A DNA stretch of 64,000 bases from positions 3,841,412-3,905,411 of the forward strand of contig NC_018012.1 of NCBI RefSeq assembly GCF_000227745.2, read 5' to 3'. This document shows, in pieces, positions 40,464 to 49,389 of this stretch. Under the pieces are notes generated by a model, which did not search any database, was not told the origin of the DNA, and saw only the letters and a program-made list of their open reading frames with translations. Origin of the DNA: Thiocystis violascens DSM 198 (GTDB taxonomy: Bacteria; Pseudomonadota; Gammaproteobacteria; Chromatiales; Chromatiaceae). The position numbers and the translations under genes were made by a program. Each line of letters starts with the position of its first letter. Within the stretch, counting starts at the first letter, position 1.

Positions 40464-41915
40464 TCAGGGCGCGCCATCGCCCGGCGGCGTTTCGAACAGC
40501 CCACCGAAATCGTCGTTGTCCAGCAGGCTGGAGCCTCCCTGATCCGGCAGCGTGACCTCCGCCGGGGTGAGTTTGGACGTGGGGCTATCCAGCCCCCAAC
40601 TCACCAGTTGGGGGAAGGCGATGATGAGGATGACCATCAGCACCTGAAGTCCGAGAAAAGGAACCGCCCCCCAGTAGATGTCGGCGGTACGGATCTGGGG
40701 CGGGGCGACCGAGCGCAGATAGAAGAGCGCGAAACCGAAGGGCGGGTGCATGAAGCTGGTCTGCATGTTGACCGCGAGCAGCACCCCGAACCACACCAGA
40801 TCGATCCCGAAGGCCGCCGCCACCGGCGCCAGTAGCGGCAGGACGATGAAGGCGATCTCGAAAAAATCGAGAAAGAAGGCCAGCAGAAAGACCAGCAGGT
40901 TGACGAAGACCAGAAACCCCAGCGCCCCGCCGGGGAGTCCGGTCAGCAGATGTTCCACCCAGAGATCCCCGTCCACGCCCCGGAAGGTGAGACTGAAAAC
41001 GCTGGAGCCGATGAGGATGAAGACGACGAAACTGGTGATTTTGGCCGCGGTCGTCATCGACTGGCGCAGCATGTCGAGCGTGAGCCGGCCTTTCGCGGCG
41101 GCCAGCAGCAGCGCGCCCACCGCGCCCATGGCGCCGCCCTCGGTGGGCGTGGCCCAGCCGATGAAGATGGTTCCCAGCACCAGAAAGATGAGCGCCAGCG
41201 GCGGAATCAGTGCGATCGCCACCCGCCAGGCCAGCGCGCGGCCACGCAGGGTGCGGGCCTCGACCGGCAGGGCCGGGGCATACTGAGGCCGCCACAGTGT
41301 GATGCCGAAGACATAGAGCAGATAAAACCCAGTAAGCAGTAGTCCCGGCAGCAGCGCGCCCTTGTACATATCGCCCACGGAGCGCCCGAGCACGTCGGCC
41401 ATGACGATCAGCACCAGCGATGGCGGGATGATTTGCGCCAGGGTGCCGCTGGCGGCGATGACCCCGGTCGCCAGCGGTTTGTGGTAGCCGTAGCGCAGCA
41501 TGATGGGCAGCGAGATCAGCCCCATGGCGATCACCGAGGCGGCCACCACGCCGGTGGTCGCGGCCAGCAGCGCCCCGACGACGATGACCGCGTAGGCAAG
41601 TCCGCCGCGGATACCGCCGAAGATCTGCCCGACCGTCTCCAGCAGATCCTCGGCCATGCCGCTACGTTCCAGTACCAGCCCCATGAAGGTGAAGAAGGGG
41701 ATGGCGAGCAGAATCTCGTTGCGCATGATGCCGAAGACGCGATCCGGCAGCGCCTGCAAGAGTGCCGGGGTGAGCATGCCGAGTTCGATCCCGATCAGGC
41801 CGAACAGCATGCCCACCGCCGCGAGCGAGAAGGCGACCGGATAGCCGATCAGCAGAAAGAGCACCAGCGCCGCGAACATGATGGGCGCCAGATTGGCGGC
41901 AAGCCAGGCTTCCAT
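40464..41915 (-). CDS. dctM: TRAP transporter large permease subunit DctM
   Basis: The protein has 483 residues and about 12-13 membrane segments and is the ion-coupled channel of the TRAP system. Family marks are PFFTFMGLVLERSGMAEDLL, GGLAYAVIVVGALLAATTGVVAASV, SGTLAQIIPPSLVLIVMADVLG, FIGWATPTEGGAMGAVGALL and the C-terminal DFFEIAFIVLPLLAPVA. The C-terminus carries an extra hydrophilic tail of about 35 residues (SSLLDNDDFGGLFETPPGD), longer than usual. Its start is one base after the dctQ stop, so the two are co-transcribed. Confidence 0.92.
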   Translation of the reverse strand: MEAWLAANLAPIMFAALVLFLLIGYPVAFSLAAVGMLFGLIGIELGMLTPALLQALPDRVFGIMRNEILLAIPFFTFMGLVLERSGMAEDLLETVGQIFGGIRGGLAYAVIVVGALLAATTGVVAASVIAMGLISLPIMLRYGYHKPLATGVIAASGTLAQIIPPSLVLIVMADVLGRSVGDMYKGALLPGLLLTGFYLLYVFGITLWRPQYAPALPVEARTLRGRALAWRVAIALIPPLALIFLVLGTIFIGWATPTEGGAMGAVGALLLAAAKGRLTLDMLRQSMTTAAKITSFVVFILIGSSVFSLTFRGVDGDLWVEHLLTGLPGGALGFLVFVNLLVFLLAFFLDFFEIAFIVLPLLAPVAAAFGIDLVWFGVLLAVNMQTSFMHPPFGFALFYLRSVAPPQIRTADIYWGAVPFLGLQVLMVILIIAFPQLVSWGLDSPTSKLTPAEVTLPDQGGSSLLDNDDFGGLFETPPGDGAP

Positions 41916-41916
41916 G

Positions 41917-42450
41917 TCAGTGACCTCCCTTGTGGTCCGGCAGCGGCCGGTGTCCGGTCAGGGCGGCGATGCCCTTGATAACCTCGGACAGTCCCTGCGC
42001 GCCGAGCAGGGCGAAACCGACCGGGATCGCCAGCTTCATCGGCCACCAGAGCAGTCCGCCGGGGTTCATGGATAATTCGTTCTGATGGAAGGAAATCAGA
42101 AAATAACCCCAGGCATCGACCACGATCAGCAGACAGACCGGCAGCAGAAACAGCAGCCCGCCAAGGATGTCGATCCCCACCCGCCAGCGCGGCGGCAGGC
42201 GGCCATAGAGAATATCCACCCGCACATGTCCCTGTTCCTGGAGCGTCCAGGGGGCGCACAGCAGGAACACCAGCCCGAACAGAAACCACTGCGCCTCGAT
42301 CATGGCGTTCGAGCCCCAGTCCAGCAGATAACGCAGGGTCGCGGTCAGTGCGCTCAACAGCACGGTGGCGAGAATCAGCCAGACGGTGGCACGCCCAAGT
42401 CGGCGATTGAAGGTGTCGATAATGGCCGAGAGGCGCAGCAGCGTTTCCAT
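41917..42450 (-). CDS. dctQ: TRAP transporter small permease subunit DctQ
   Basis: This protein of 177 residues has four membrane segments: ATVWLILATVLLSALTATLRY, IEAQWFLFGLVFLLCAPWTL, GGLLFLLPVCLLIVVDAWGYF and MKLAIPVGFALLGAQGLSEV. It also has the DctQ motif GHVRVDILYGRLPPR (about 72-86). The start METLLRLSAI at 42450 is preferred over a longer in-frame start that would run into the cytochrome gene. It is followed directly by dctM and preceded, 23 bases away, by a cytochrome b561 gene in the same direction. Confidence 0.88.
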   Translation of the reverse strand: METLLRLSAIIDTFNRRLGRATVWLILATVLLSALTATLRYLLDWGSNAMIEAQWFLFGLVFLLCAPWTLQEQGHVRVDILYGRLPPRWRVGIDILGGLLFLLPVCLLIVVDAWGYFLISFHQNELSMNPGGLLWWPMKLAIPVGFALLGAQGLSEVIKGIAALTGHRPLPDHKGGH

Positions 42451-42473
42451 TCGGAAGCCTCGCAAAGGTGTCG

Positions 42474-43031
42474 TTAGGCCGACCGTCCACCCCAAGGCAG
42501 CATCCGCTCCAGCGACCCGTCGCGGCGGACGTATTGATGCCAAAGCGCGGCGGCGACATGCAGACCGACCAACACGTAGAGGAAGATCTCCATGGGCTCG
42601 CCGTGAAGAATGTGCATCATGTCGTTGAGCCAGGGCGATTCACCGATGATCGATGGGATCGGGGTACCGAAGAACTCCGCCACGCGGCCCTTGGAAACGA
42701 CTCGCAGGTAGCCAAAAATCGGGATCAGCAGCGTCGCGAGATTCAGCGCCAGATGCGTCAGCCTGGCGGCGGCGAGCGTCCACTGGGGACCATCGATCAG
42801 TGCCGGTTGCGGACTGATCCGAGTCCAGAGAATGCGTGCGATCGTCACCAGGAACAGCAGGATGCCAAGCGAGATGTGCAGCTTGATCGACGAGACGCGG
42901 AGGTCGGATGGATCGGGCGCGCCTTGATGCAGGGTATTGGTGACGATGAGACCGATGATCAGTGCCACCACCAGCCAGTGAAAAAGCTGGGACAGCAGAT
43001 TGTAACGTTGCAAGGTCGGATTCTGGTTCAT
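42474..43031 (-). CDS. Cytochrome b561-family di-haem membrane protein
   Basis: This protein of 185 residues has four membrane helices. Likely haem ligands are the His residues in SQLFHWLVVALIIG (about 18), IKLHISLGILLFLV (about 52), MMHILHGEP (about 139-142) and GLHVAAALWHQYV (about 157-163), the pattern of bacterial CybB-type proteins that move electrons between quinol and periplasmic partners. It is the first gene of a probable three-gene operon with dctQ and dctM, an unusual pairing. It diverges from the CorA gene. The electron partner is unknown. Confidence 0.85.
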   Translation of the reverse strand: MNQNPTLQRYNLLSQLFHWLVVALIIGLIVTNTLHQGAPDPSDLRVSSIKLHISLGILLFLVTIARILWTRISPQPALIDGPQWTLAAARLTHLALNLATLLIPIFGYLRVVSKGRVAEFFGTPIPSIIGESPWLNDMMHILHGEPMEIFLYVLVGLHVAAALWHQYVRRDGSLERMLPWGGRSA

Positions 43032-43189
43032 GACAGGATAGATTCACCGCAGTTTGAAAGGGCCTTTATGCTCGCACAGAAAGCGGCGGAACAGAACGAC
43101 CCCACACAACGACGAAACGGCGTCTTGATCGCCAGGGCGCCACGGCAGATAGTAGCGGCCTGTCGTTGGCGAACGGATCGATCGACACC

Positions 43190-44428
43190 ATGAGCGAACT
43201 TATGCCACCGCGACCGGACGGGGCACCACCGGAAATGACGCGACAAGCCGGCAATCCGCCCCGGTCGCCACGCACCTCCCCAAAGAGCGCGAACGCCCGC
43301 CCTAAACCCGTCGGGCACAAGCATGCCAAACGCGCGGCGCGGGCACGCTTGCCGAGATCCAAGCGCGCCCCGCCCGGCCTGGCCGCCGGCATCGAATATC
43401 ATGAGCTGCTTCAGACCCCGCCCGACCATCCGGCACGGGTCTTCTGCACCGATTACAGCCCGGAGCGGATCCAGTCCCAGGAGGTCACCGACATCGCCGC
43501 CTTCCTTGCCGTCCACCGTCCGGCCTGGTCGCAGGTGCGCTGGATTCATGTCGAGGGGTTGCGGGATCAAGGCGTCATCCGCGCCATCGCCGAAAAATAC
43601 CAACTGCATCCCCTGGCCATCGAAGATGTCCTCCATGCCGGCCATCGCCCGAAGCTGGAGGATTTCCCCGCCATCGGCGAACTGCCCGGCCGACTGTTCG
43701 TCATCGCGCGCAGTATCCGCTTGACCGAGGATCATCAGATGCTCGCCGAGCAGATCGGTTGCTTTCTTGGCCGCACCACGCTGTTGAGCTTCCAGCAGAA
43801 TTCCAGTCCAGCCATCGACCAGATTCAGCGGCGGCTCGAAAATCCACTTTCGCGCGTGCGCCAACATGACGCCAGCTTCCTGCTCTACGCCCTGATCGAC
43901 GCCCTGGTCGACTGCTTCTTCCCCGTGCTCGATGCAAGTTCCGAACGTCTGGAGACAGCCGAGGAGGATGTGCTGACCCAGCCGCAGATGCAGAGTCTGC
44001 ACGCCATGCATCTTATCAAGCGGGATCTGGTCATGATCCGCCGCGCCGCCTGGCCGATGCGCGAGCTGGTGTCCCAGCTTCAGCGCGAGCGTCACGAGTG
44101 TCTCTCCGAGATCGCCCAGACCTATTTCCGGGATGTCCAGGACCACTGCGTCCAGATCATCGACCTGATCGAGACCTACCGCGAGATCGCCAGCGCGGTG
44201 ACCGAAACTTATGTCTCGGTGGTCTCCAACCGCACCAACGACATCATGAAGGTACTGACCATCATCGGGACGATCTTCATCCCGCTGACCTTCCTGGCCG
44301 GCGTCTATGGCATGAACATGCCGATCCCCGAAAATGCCTGGCGGTTCAGCTACCCGGTCTTTTGGGCGGTTTGCCTAGTTATCGCCGGGTTCATGCTGTG
44401 GCGCTTCCGGCGCGGCGGCTGGCTTTAA
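43190..44428 (+). CDS. corA: CorA-family divalent metal transporter
   Basis: The protein has 412 residues. After a basic, Pro-rich N-terminal extension of about 65 residues (GHKHAKRAARARLPRSKRAP), the CorA cytoplasmic domain is recognisable in VRWIHVEGLRDQGVIRAIAEKYQLHPLAIEDVLH and KLEDFPAIGELPGRLFVIAR. The long stalk helix and two membrane segments follow. The pore signature YGMNMPIPENAW (about 382-393) is intact. It imports Mg2+ or another divalent ion as a pentamer. The extension is longer than usual. The start is uncertain (43166 or 43190). Confidence 0.9.
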   Translation: MSELMPPRPDGAPPEMTRQAGNPPRSPRTSPKSANARPKPVGHKHAKRAARARLPRSKRAPPGLAAGIEYHELLQTPPDHPARVFCTDYSPERIQSQEVTDIAAFLAVHRPAWSQVRWIHVEGLRDQGVIRAIAEKYQLHPLAIEDVLHAGHRPKLEDFPAIGELPGRLFVIARSIRLTEDHQMLAEQIGCFLGRTTLLSFQQNSSPAIDQIQRRLENPLSRVRQHDASFLLYALIDALVDCFFPVLDASSERLETAEEDVLTQPQMQSLHAMHLIKRDLVMIRRAAWPMRELVSQLQRERHECLSEIAQTYFRDVQDHCVQIIDLIETYREIASAVTETYVSVVSNRTNDIMKVLTIIGTIFIPLTFLAGVYGMNMPIPENAWRFSYPVFWAVCLVIAGFMLWRFRRGGWL

Positions 44429-44497
44429 TGCCTGGGATTGCCGAGCGCGCCCCGGCGATTCTCAGGATCCGCTTCAGTCACGGGAGATCGATCCAGC

Positions 44498-45493
44498 ATG
44501 GCCAACCCTGCCGCATCCGCCCATTCTCGCAACCAGGGCGTGGATTTTCTCCGCGCCATCTGCATTCTCTATGTCGTCGGCTACTGGCATCTGATCCCCT
44601 ATACTACGGCCCTGCCGGGTTACGCCAACTGGTTTACCGAGGGACTGAAATACGCCGCGCTGGCGACATTCGTCTTCTGTTCCGGTTATCTGCTCGGGCG
44701 GCAGGCGATCACGCTCGATCCGCGCGGACTCTGGTCCTTCTACCGGCGCCGTCTGCTGCGCATCTATCCGCTCTATCTGCTGGCTCTGATCCTCTTTGGC
44801 GCGTTCGGCATCGCCAGTCAGAAGCAGGTCGTCGATGGCGCCCTGCTGGTCTCGATGTTCAGGCCGCCGGCGATGCCGACCCTGTGGTTCGTCACCATGA
44901 TCATGGTGTTCTATCTGATCGCGCCTTTGCTGATCCGCTTCGCGCATCGGCCCGCGGTCACCGTCCTCATTGGCGGCGGGCTGCTGATGGCGCTCATCGT
45001 CCAGCATCTGTGGATCAGGCACCTCGACCTGCGCATTCTTCTGTATCTGCCGGTCTTCGTGCTGGGCATTCTCTACCAACGCCATGCGTCTCTCGGCACG
45101 CTGGCGAAACGGCACGAGTGGATCTTGCTCGGACTGCTGATCCTGCTGCTTCCGCTGAGCGTGACCGGCAACGAATGGTCGCTCCGGGGCACGTTTCTCC
45201 TCATGCCCCTGATCCTGGTCAGCGCACCGGCGCTCTTCTTGCTCGCCGATCGTATCGCCGACCGGCTCCATGGTCCGACCATCGAATTTCTCGCCTATGC
45301 GAGCTTCGGTCTCTATCTCTTTCATCGGCTAATCTTCAAGGCGGCGATCGCGGTTTTTTATCCGGCAACGGGGTGGGAGCAGGTGTTGTATCTCCTGATG
45401 GTGGCGCTGCCGCTCAGCCTCCTGATCGGATATGGTCTCCAGCGAGTTTATGACGGACTGGTTTCCCGCTTGAGCGCCGGACGTCGGATGTGA
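44498..45493 (+). CDS. Acyltransferase 3 (OafA/WecH-type) membrane protein
   Basis: This protein of 331 residues has about ten membrane segments. It opens with GVDFLRAICILYVVGYWHL, the acyltransferase-3 start in which the His is thought catalytic. It continues FVFCSGYLLGRQAI and FYRRRLLRIYPLYLLALILF, whose RxxRxxP-like arginines are typical. Such enzymes acetylate or succinylate surface glycans. The ATG at 44498 has GGGAG upstream; an upstream in-frame start (44438) would add 20 non-conserved residues. No glycan gene cluster is adjacent, so the substrate is unknown. Confidence 0.83.
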   Translation: MANPAASAHSRNQGVDFLRAICILYVVGYWHLIPYTTALPGYANWFTEGLKYAALATFVFCSGYLLGRQAITLDPRGLWSFYRRRLLRIYPLYLLALILFGAFGIASQKQVVDGALLVSMFRPPAMPTLWFVTMIMVFYLIAPLLIRFAHRPAVTVLIGGGLLMALIVQHLWIRHLDLRILLYLPVFVLGILYQRHASLGTLAKRHEWILLGLLILLLPLSVTGNEWSLRGTFLLMPLILVSAPALFLLADRIADRLHGPTIEFLAYASFGLYLFHRLIFKAAIAVFYPATGWEQVLYLLMVALPLSLLIGYGLQRVYDGLVSRLSAGRRM

Positions 45494-45708
45494 ACCTCCG
45501 CTTGACGACCCAGCCGAACTGGCGCGAGACAAGGTGGGGAGGGAGCCGCCCGGGCGTTGACTTGCTGAACGGAAATTCGGTTTTGCGCAAGAAACGCGAT
45601 CGAGCGCCGGGCGTCATCTTTTGTTCATTTATCGCTGCGATACTGCAACGCCTTACACTCAATCCGAGACGCGCCCTTCCTTCCACTCCTCGTTGCCGGA
45701 GGAATTCC

Positions 45709-47493
45709 ATGCTCACAGGCGTTTTGCGGTTTCCCATTGCCGTCGCCGGGACGGTGTCTTTTCTGGTACTGATCTCTCTGTCCGTCAGCGCGGCCGACCA
45801 GGAAAATGTCTGTCTCCCCGCCGCGAATCAGGCGCTGGTCCGCTTTACCTATGGATCGGAAAAACAGCCCTGGATCCACGAGGTCACCGAAACCTTCAAT
45901 CGCCAGGCCCAGAAGACCGCCTCCGGCAAGACCATCTGCGTCAATGCCGTACCCAAGGGATCGGGCGACAGCGTCAACGAGATCAAAAACGGCCAGGCCG
46001 GCCCCGGCGAGGTCCACGCGACCAGTCCCGCCTCCGATCTCTATGTGAATCTGATCAACCATGAATTCACCGAAGAGCAGGGAAAGGATCTGCTCAAGGT
46101 GGAAGGTTTTCTGGTCTCCTCTCCGGTCGTGATCGCCGCCTGGGAGCCGGTGCTCGCGCGACTCGGCCCGCCGGATCAAATCGGTTGGTCCGAGATCTTC
46201 AAGCGTTCCGGCGATGGCGGATTCCGCTACGGCCAGACGAGTCCGGAACAGTCCAACAGCGGGCTCTCGGCGCTGGTGGCGCAGTTCTACGCGGGCGCGG
46301 CAAACGAGGCCGGGCGTCCGGTGCCCCGTCTTTCGCTCGCTAGGATCGAGGATCCCAAGGTGCGTGAGTTCGTCGCCAAGGTTCACGAGAGCGTCATCCA
46401 CTATGGCCGGTCGACGGGCTTCTACGCCGAAAAAATGCGCTCGGGCGGTCCCGAGTATGCGGATACCGTGGTCATCTACGAGAGCGATGTCATCCAGGCC
46501 AACAACCATATCCGCGATCAGGGCCTGAAATATCCGAAGCTCGTGGCCATCTATCCCAGAGAAGGCACCTTTGCCACCAATCATCCCTTCACGATCGTCA
46601 AGCGCGATTGGGTGGACGCGGACGAGGAGGACGGCGCCAAGCGGTATTTCGCGTATCTGATGGCCCCGGAGACTCAGGCCAAGGCACTGCAATACGGCTT
46701 CCGCCCAAGCGTGCCGCTGGATATCGATCCCAAGGTGTACGGGATCGTCTGGAATCCGGACAATGGCGTGCAACCCTTCGACACCGTCCACCGTTTTCTT
46801 GCCACCCCGGGCGGCAATGTGATCCAGGCGATCCGGGATGCCTTCCGCGCCATCAAGAACCACTCCCATGTGGTGCTGGTGATCGACCGCTCCGGGAGCA
46901 TGGACGCCAGACTCTTCGACACGGAACGCGGCATGGAGCGCTCGCGTATGGAGATGGCGGTGGAAAGCGCCAATCTGCTTGCCCAGACGCTCCAGGACAA
47001 GGATCGTCTCTCGCTGCTCTTCTACGATTACAAGGTCCAGTATTCCGATCTGACGCCCAAGGGGCAGCCGCTCGCGATGGACGCGGCCGGAAAAGAGCGG
47101 CTCGCCGAAACGCTCGCCAAGGTGCGACCCGCCGGTGGAACCGCGATGCGCTCGGCAATCGAAACCGCCTGGCGCGATCTCTGCGAGACCATCAAGAAAA
47201 ACCCCTCTGACCGCGCGATCCGGCTCATGGTGGTCTTGACCGATGGCGTCGACAATGCCTCCAAGATCTCGGACGCGGATCTGATCCAGCGAATCGGCTT
47301 TGCTCTGCCGGATGGGCATGGCGGTTATCTCGGTGATGCCGCCTGCAAGATTCCGGTCTTTGGCATCGCCTTCGGCGGAGAGGCGGACGATTCCTCGCTC
47401 AAGGCCATCGGCAACGCGGCGGGTGGTGAGACGCGGCGGGGCGATTCTGCGGAGATTCGGGAAATTTTCAAGCGTTTCAGTGATCTTCTTTAA
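45709..47493 (+). CDS. Periplasmic solute-binding protein fused to a von Willebrand factor A domain
   Basis: The protein has 594 residues. A Sec signal (VLRFPIAVAGTVSFLVLISLSVSA) precedes a binding-protein fold of the SBP_bac_11/PstS-like type (about 35-370: RFTYGSEKQPWIHEVTETFN, EVHATSPASDLYVNLINHE, DTVVIYESDVIQANNHI, REGTFATNHPF). Residues about 385-590 are a vWA domain with a full MIDAS: DRSGSMD (about 391), Thr in PAGGTAMRSAI, and Asp in VLTDGVDNAS. It is thus likely to bind metal and a protein partner as well as a small ligand. CGGAGGAA lies just before the ATG. It heads a cluster with 47682 and 49390; no permease is nearby. Confidence 0.85.
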   Translation: MLTGVLRFPIAVAGTVSFLVLISLSVSAADQENVCLPAANQALVRFTYGSEKQPWIHEVTETFNRQAQKTASGKTICVNAVPKGSGDSVNEIKNGQAGPGEVHATSPASDLYVNLINHEFTEEQGKDLLKVEGFLVSSPVVIAAWEPVLARLGPPDQIGWSEIFKRSGDGGFRYGQTSPEQSNSGLSALVAQFYAGAANEAGRPVPRLSLARIEDPKVREFVAKVHESVIHYGRSTGFYAEKMRSGGPEYADTVVIYESDVIQANNHIRDQGLKYPKLVAIYPREGTFATNHPFTIVKRDWVDADEEDGAKRYFAYLMAPETQAKALQYGFRPSVPLDIDPKVYGIVWNPDNGVQPFDTVHRFLATPGGNVIQAIRDAFRAIKNHSHVVLVIDRSGSMDARLFDTERGMERSRMEMAVESANLLAQTLQDKDRLSLLFYDYKVQYSDLTPKGQPLAMDAAGKERLAETLAKVRPAGGTAMRSAIETAWRDLCETIKKNPSDRAIRLMVVLTDGVDNASKISDADLIQRIGFALPDGHGGYLGDAACKIPVFGIAFGGEADDSSLKAIGNAAGGETRRGDSAEIREIFKRFSDLL

Positions 47494-47577
47494 ACCGCGT
47501 CCAGAGTGATATGCATCATTTTCATTTAGTGTTTAACTTCGAGGATTTCTGCGGCATCGGTGGAAACGCGGTTTAAA
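47489..47577. repeat. Inverted repeat pair between the two binding-protein genes
   Basis: TTTAAACCGCGT (47489-47500, overlapping the stop region) and ACGCGGTTTAAA (47566-47577) are a perfect 12-bp inverted pair 65 bases apart. A related GAAATCGCGTCC/GGACGCGATTTC pair lies at about 59686-59764. Probably a genome-wide intergenic repeat. Confidence 0.55.
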
Positions 47578-47681
47578 ACGCGTGGGAGCGGAAAAATCCT
47601 AGACAACCAGTACCATGCGGGTGGCGGCCCGCCGCCGACGCCCATTTTCTCATGAGCGCCCTAAAGCCTGGAGGCCACGAC

Positions 47682-49184
47682 ATGTTGCCTGCCCTGCATC
47701 CTTCCCGGATCGAAAACCCGGCCGGGTTTCGTCATGCCCCGTTTGCCCGTCTCATCTTCCCTGTCTTGTTCCTGATCGGCGGACTGTTCGCAACGCCCAT
47801 GCTCCCGGCAGCCGAGAAGCTGTTCGACTTCGGCGATCTCAACGTGGATCTCTCAAAGGTCCAGGCCAAGCCCGGAGCGGCCGAGGCGGCCAAGCAATCT
47901 CCGGCCCAGCAGATGCCGAGCACCCCCGAGAGTCCCGCGCCAGCGGTGCTGCCCCGCGACGGCCAGGAATCCATCGGCGAGACGGTTCGCTCCCAGGCGA
48001 TCAAGGTCAAGACGGTCGAGGTGCCTGCGGGCAAGACCGCGCAGCAGGCCATCGTCTATCCAGTGCCCGAGAATCGCTCGGTGATCGAGGTCAAGATCGC
48101 GGCGGGTTCGGAGAAAAAAGACTGGCTAGAGGAAGCGGCGCGCCGTTTCATGGCGGATCCCGCCCTGCGCCAACTGGACGGTAAACCCATCCGGCTAGTG
48201 ATCGATAAGATCGGCTCCACGGAGTCCGCCAGTCTGCTGATCGAGGGCAAGACCCTGCATGGGGGGCGGAACGAATACCAGGTCTGGGCGCCCGCCTCCA
48301 GCATCTTCCGGGGCCTGGTGGAGGATGCCTTCACCGGCGGCAAACTCTTCGAAACCGACGAATCGATTGCCCGCAGCCCCATGGTCTTCGTCACCTGGGA
48401 GCCGGTCCAGCAGGCCATCGACCAGAAGATCCAGAAGTCGATGAGCTTCGACACCATCACCGAGCTGTTTTCCAGGGAACTGGGCGGCGAGACCATCGAC
48501 CCCAATGGACGCAACTTTCAGTTCGGCTTCACCCGGCCTCGGGACTCCAACAGCGGTGCCGTTGCCCTGATCGCCATGGCCTATGAGTTCTTCGCCAAGG
48601 ATCGCGGCCGTTACAGAATCCGGCTGGAAGATCTACAGAACCCCGACTTCCAGGCCTATCTTGCCTTTATCAAATATATGTCGGATCAGACCAAGGACAG
48701 CACCGGCAAGCTCGCCGAACCGATGATGCAGGCGGGCTATGGCGGACAGCCGCTCTCCTCGGTCTATGTCTACGAAAATCTGGGCGTGAAGCTCGCGTTC
48801 ATTCGCCGGGTCAACGACCCCAATGGAGCCAGGCCCATCATTCGTTACCCCAAGTACAATCTCATTTCTGATCACCCCTATTACACGCTTCGGCACGGCA
48901 ATTCCAGGGAGCAGGTCGAGGCGGCACGCCGCTTCAAGGACTACCTGCTGACCCGCGACATTCAGCTTCTGGCATTGCAGCGCGAGGGCTTCCGCCCGGT
49001 CAGCACCGAGATTTCCAATCAGGAGATGAGCGAGGTGCTAGGAGATTTCGTTGATGCCCACGGGCTGGTTCCGGACCTGATCAAGGCTTCGCAGATCCTC
49101 ATTCCAGCCCAGAGCGGCGAGGTCATCATGGCGCTCATCCGTACCTATCAGGAGTTGGGGGATCCGGTCGGGCCGAATTTCTGA
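47682..49184 (+). CDS. Second periplasmic solute-binding-type protein of the cluster
   Basis: The protein has 500 residues. The signal segment is ARLIFPVLFLIGGLFATPMLPAAE, followed by a low-complexity linker (about 45-90, PAQQMPSTPESPAPAVLP) and a binding-protein fold. Its landmarks parallel the 45709 protein: EVKIAAGSEKKDWLEEAARRFM, YQVWAPASSIFRGL, SPMVFVTWEPVQQAID, FGFTRPRDSNSGAVALIAMAYEF and YVYENLGVKLAFIRR. It lacks a vWA domain. GGAGG seven bases before 47682 selects that start over 47652. It probably works with its neighbours at the cell envelope; the ligand is unknown. Confidence 0.78.
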   Translation: MLPALHPSRIENPAGFRHAPFARLIFPVLFLIGGLFATPMLPAAEKLFDFGDLNVDLSKVQAKPGAAEAAKQSPAQQMPSTPESPAPAVLPRDGQESIGETVRSQAIKVKTVEVPAGKTAQQAIVYPVPENRSVIEVKIAAGSEKKDWLEEAARRFMADPALRQLDGKPIRLVIDKIGSTESASLLIEGKTLHGGRNEYQVWAPASSIFRGLVEDAFTGGKLFETDESIARSPMVFVTWEPVQQAIDQKIQKSMSFDTITELFSRELGGETIDPNGRNFQFGFTRPRDSNSGAVALIAMAYEFFAKDRGRYRIRLEDLQNPDFQAYLAFIKYMSDQTKDSTGKLAEPMMQAGYGGQPLSSVYVYENLGVKLAFIRRVNDPNGARPIIRYPKYNLISDHPYYTLRHGNSREQVEAARRFKDYLLTRDIQLLALQREGFRPVSTEISNQEMSEVLGDFVDAHGLVPDLIKASQILIPAQSGEVIMALIRTYQELGDPVGPNF

Positions 49185-49389
49185 CGAGCGTTGCGCCGCT
49201 TGCTTCCAGCCATCCGCTGGAGCATCGGCGAACGCGGTGCCGGGACAGGGAACCGTGGCTGGAATCGCTTATTCAAACATCAATCGTTTCAACCGCGTTC
49301 GCTCCAAAGGTCACGAATTTCCGCCAGGATCGGGAACCTTCGAAATGACCCTGGATCGTTCCGGACGCGATCACATTCTGGAGACTTTC

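Noticed and set aside
47652..47681. Upstream start for the second binding protein
   Set aside because: The ATG at 47682 has a GGAGG at seven bases, whereas 47652 has no Shine-Dalgarno sequence and would add ten residues before the signal peptide.
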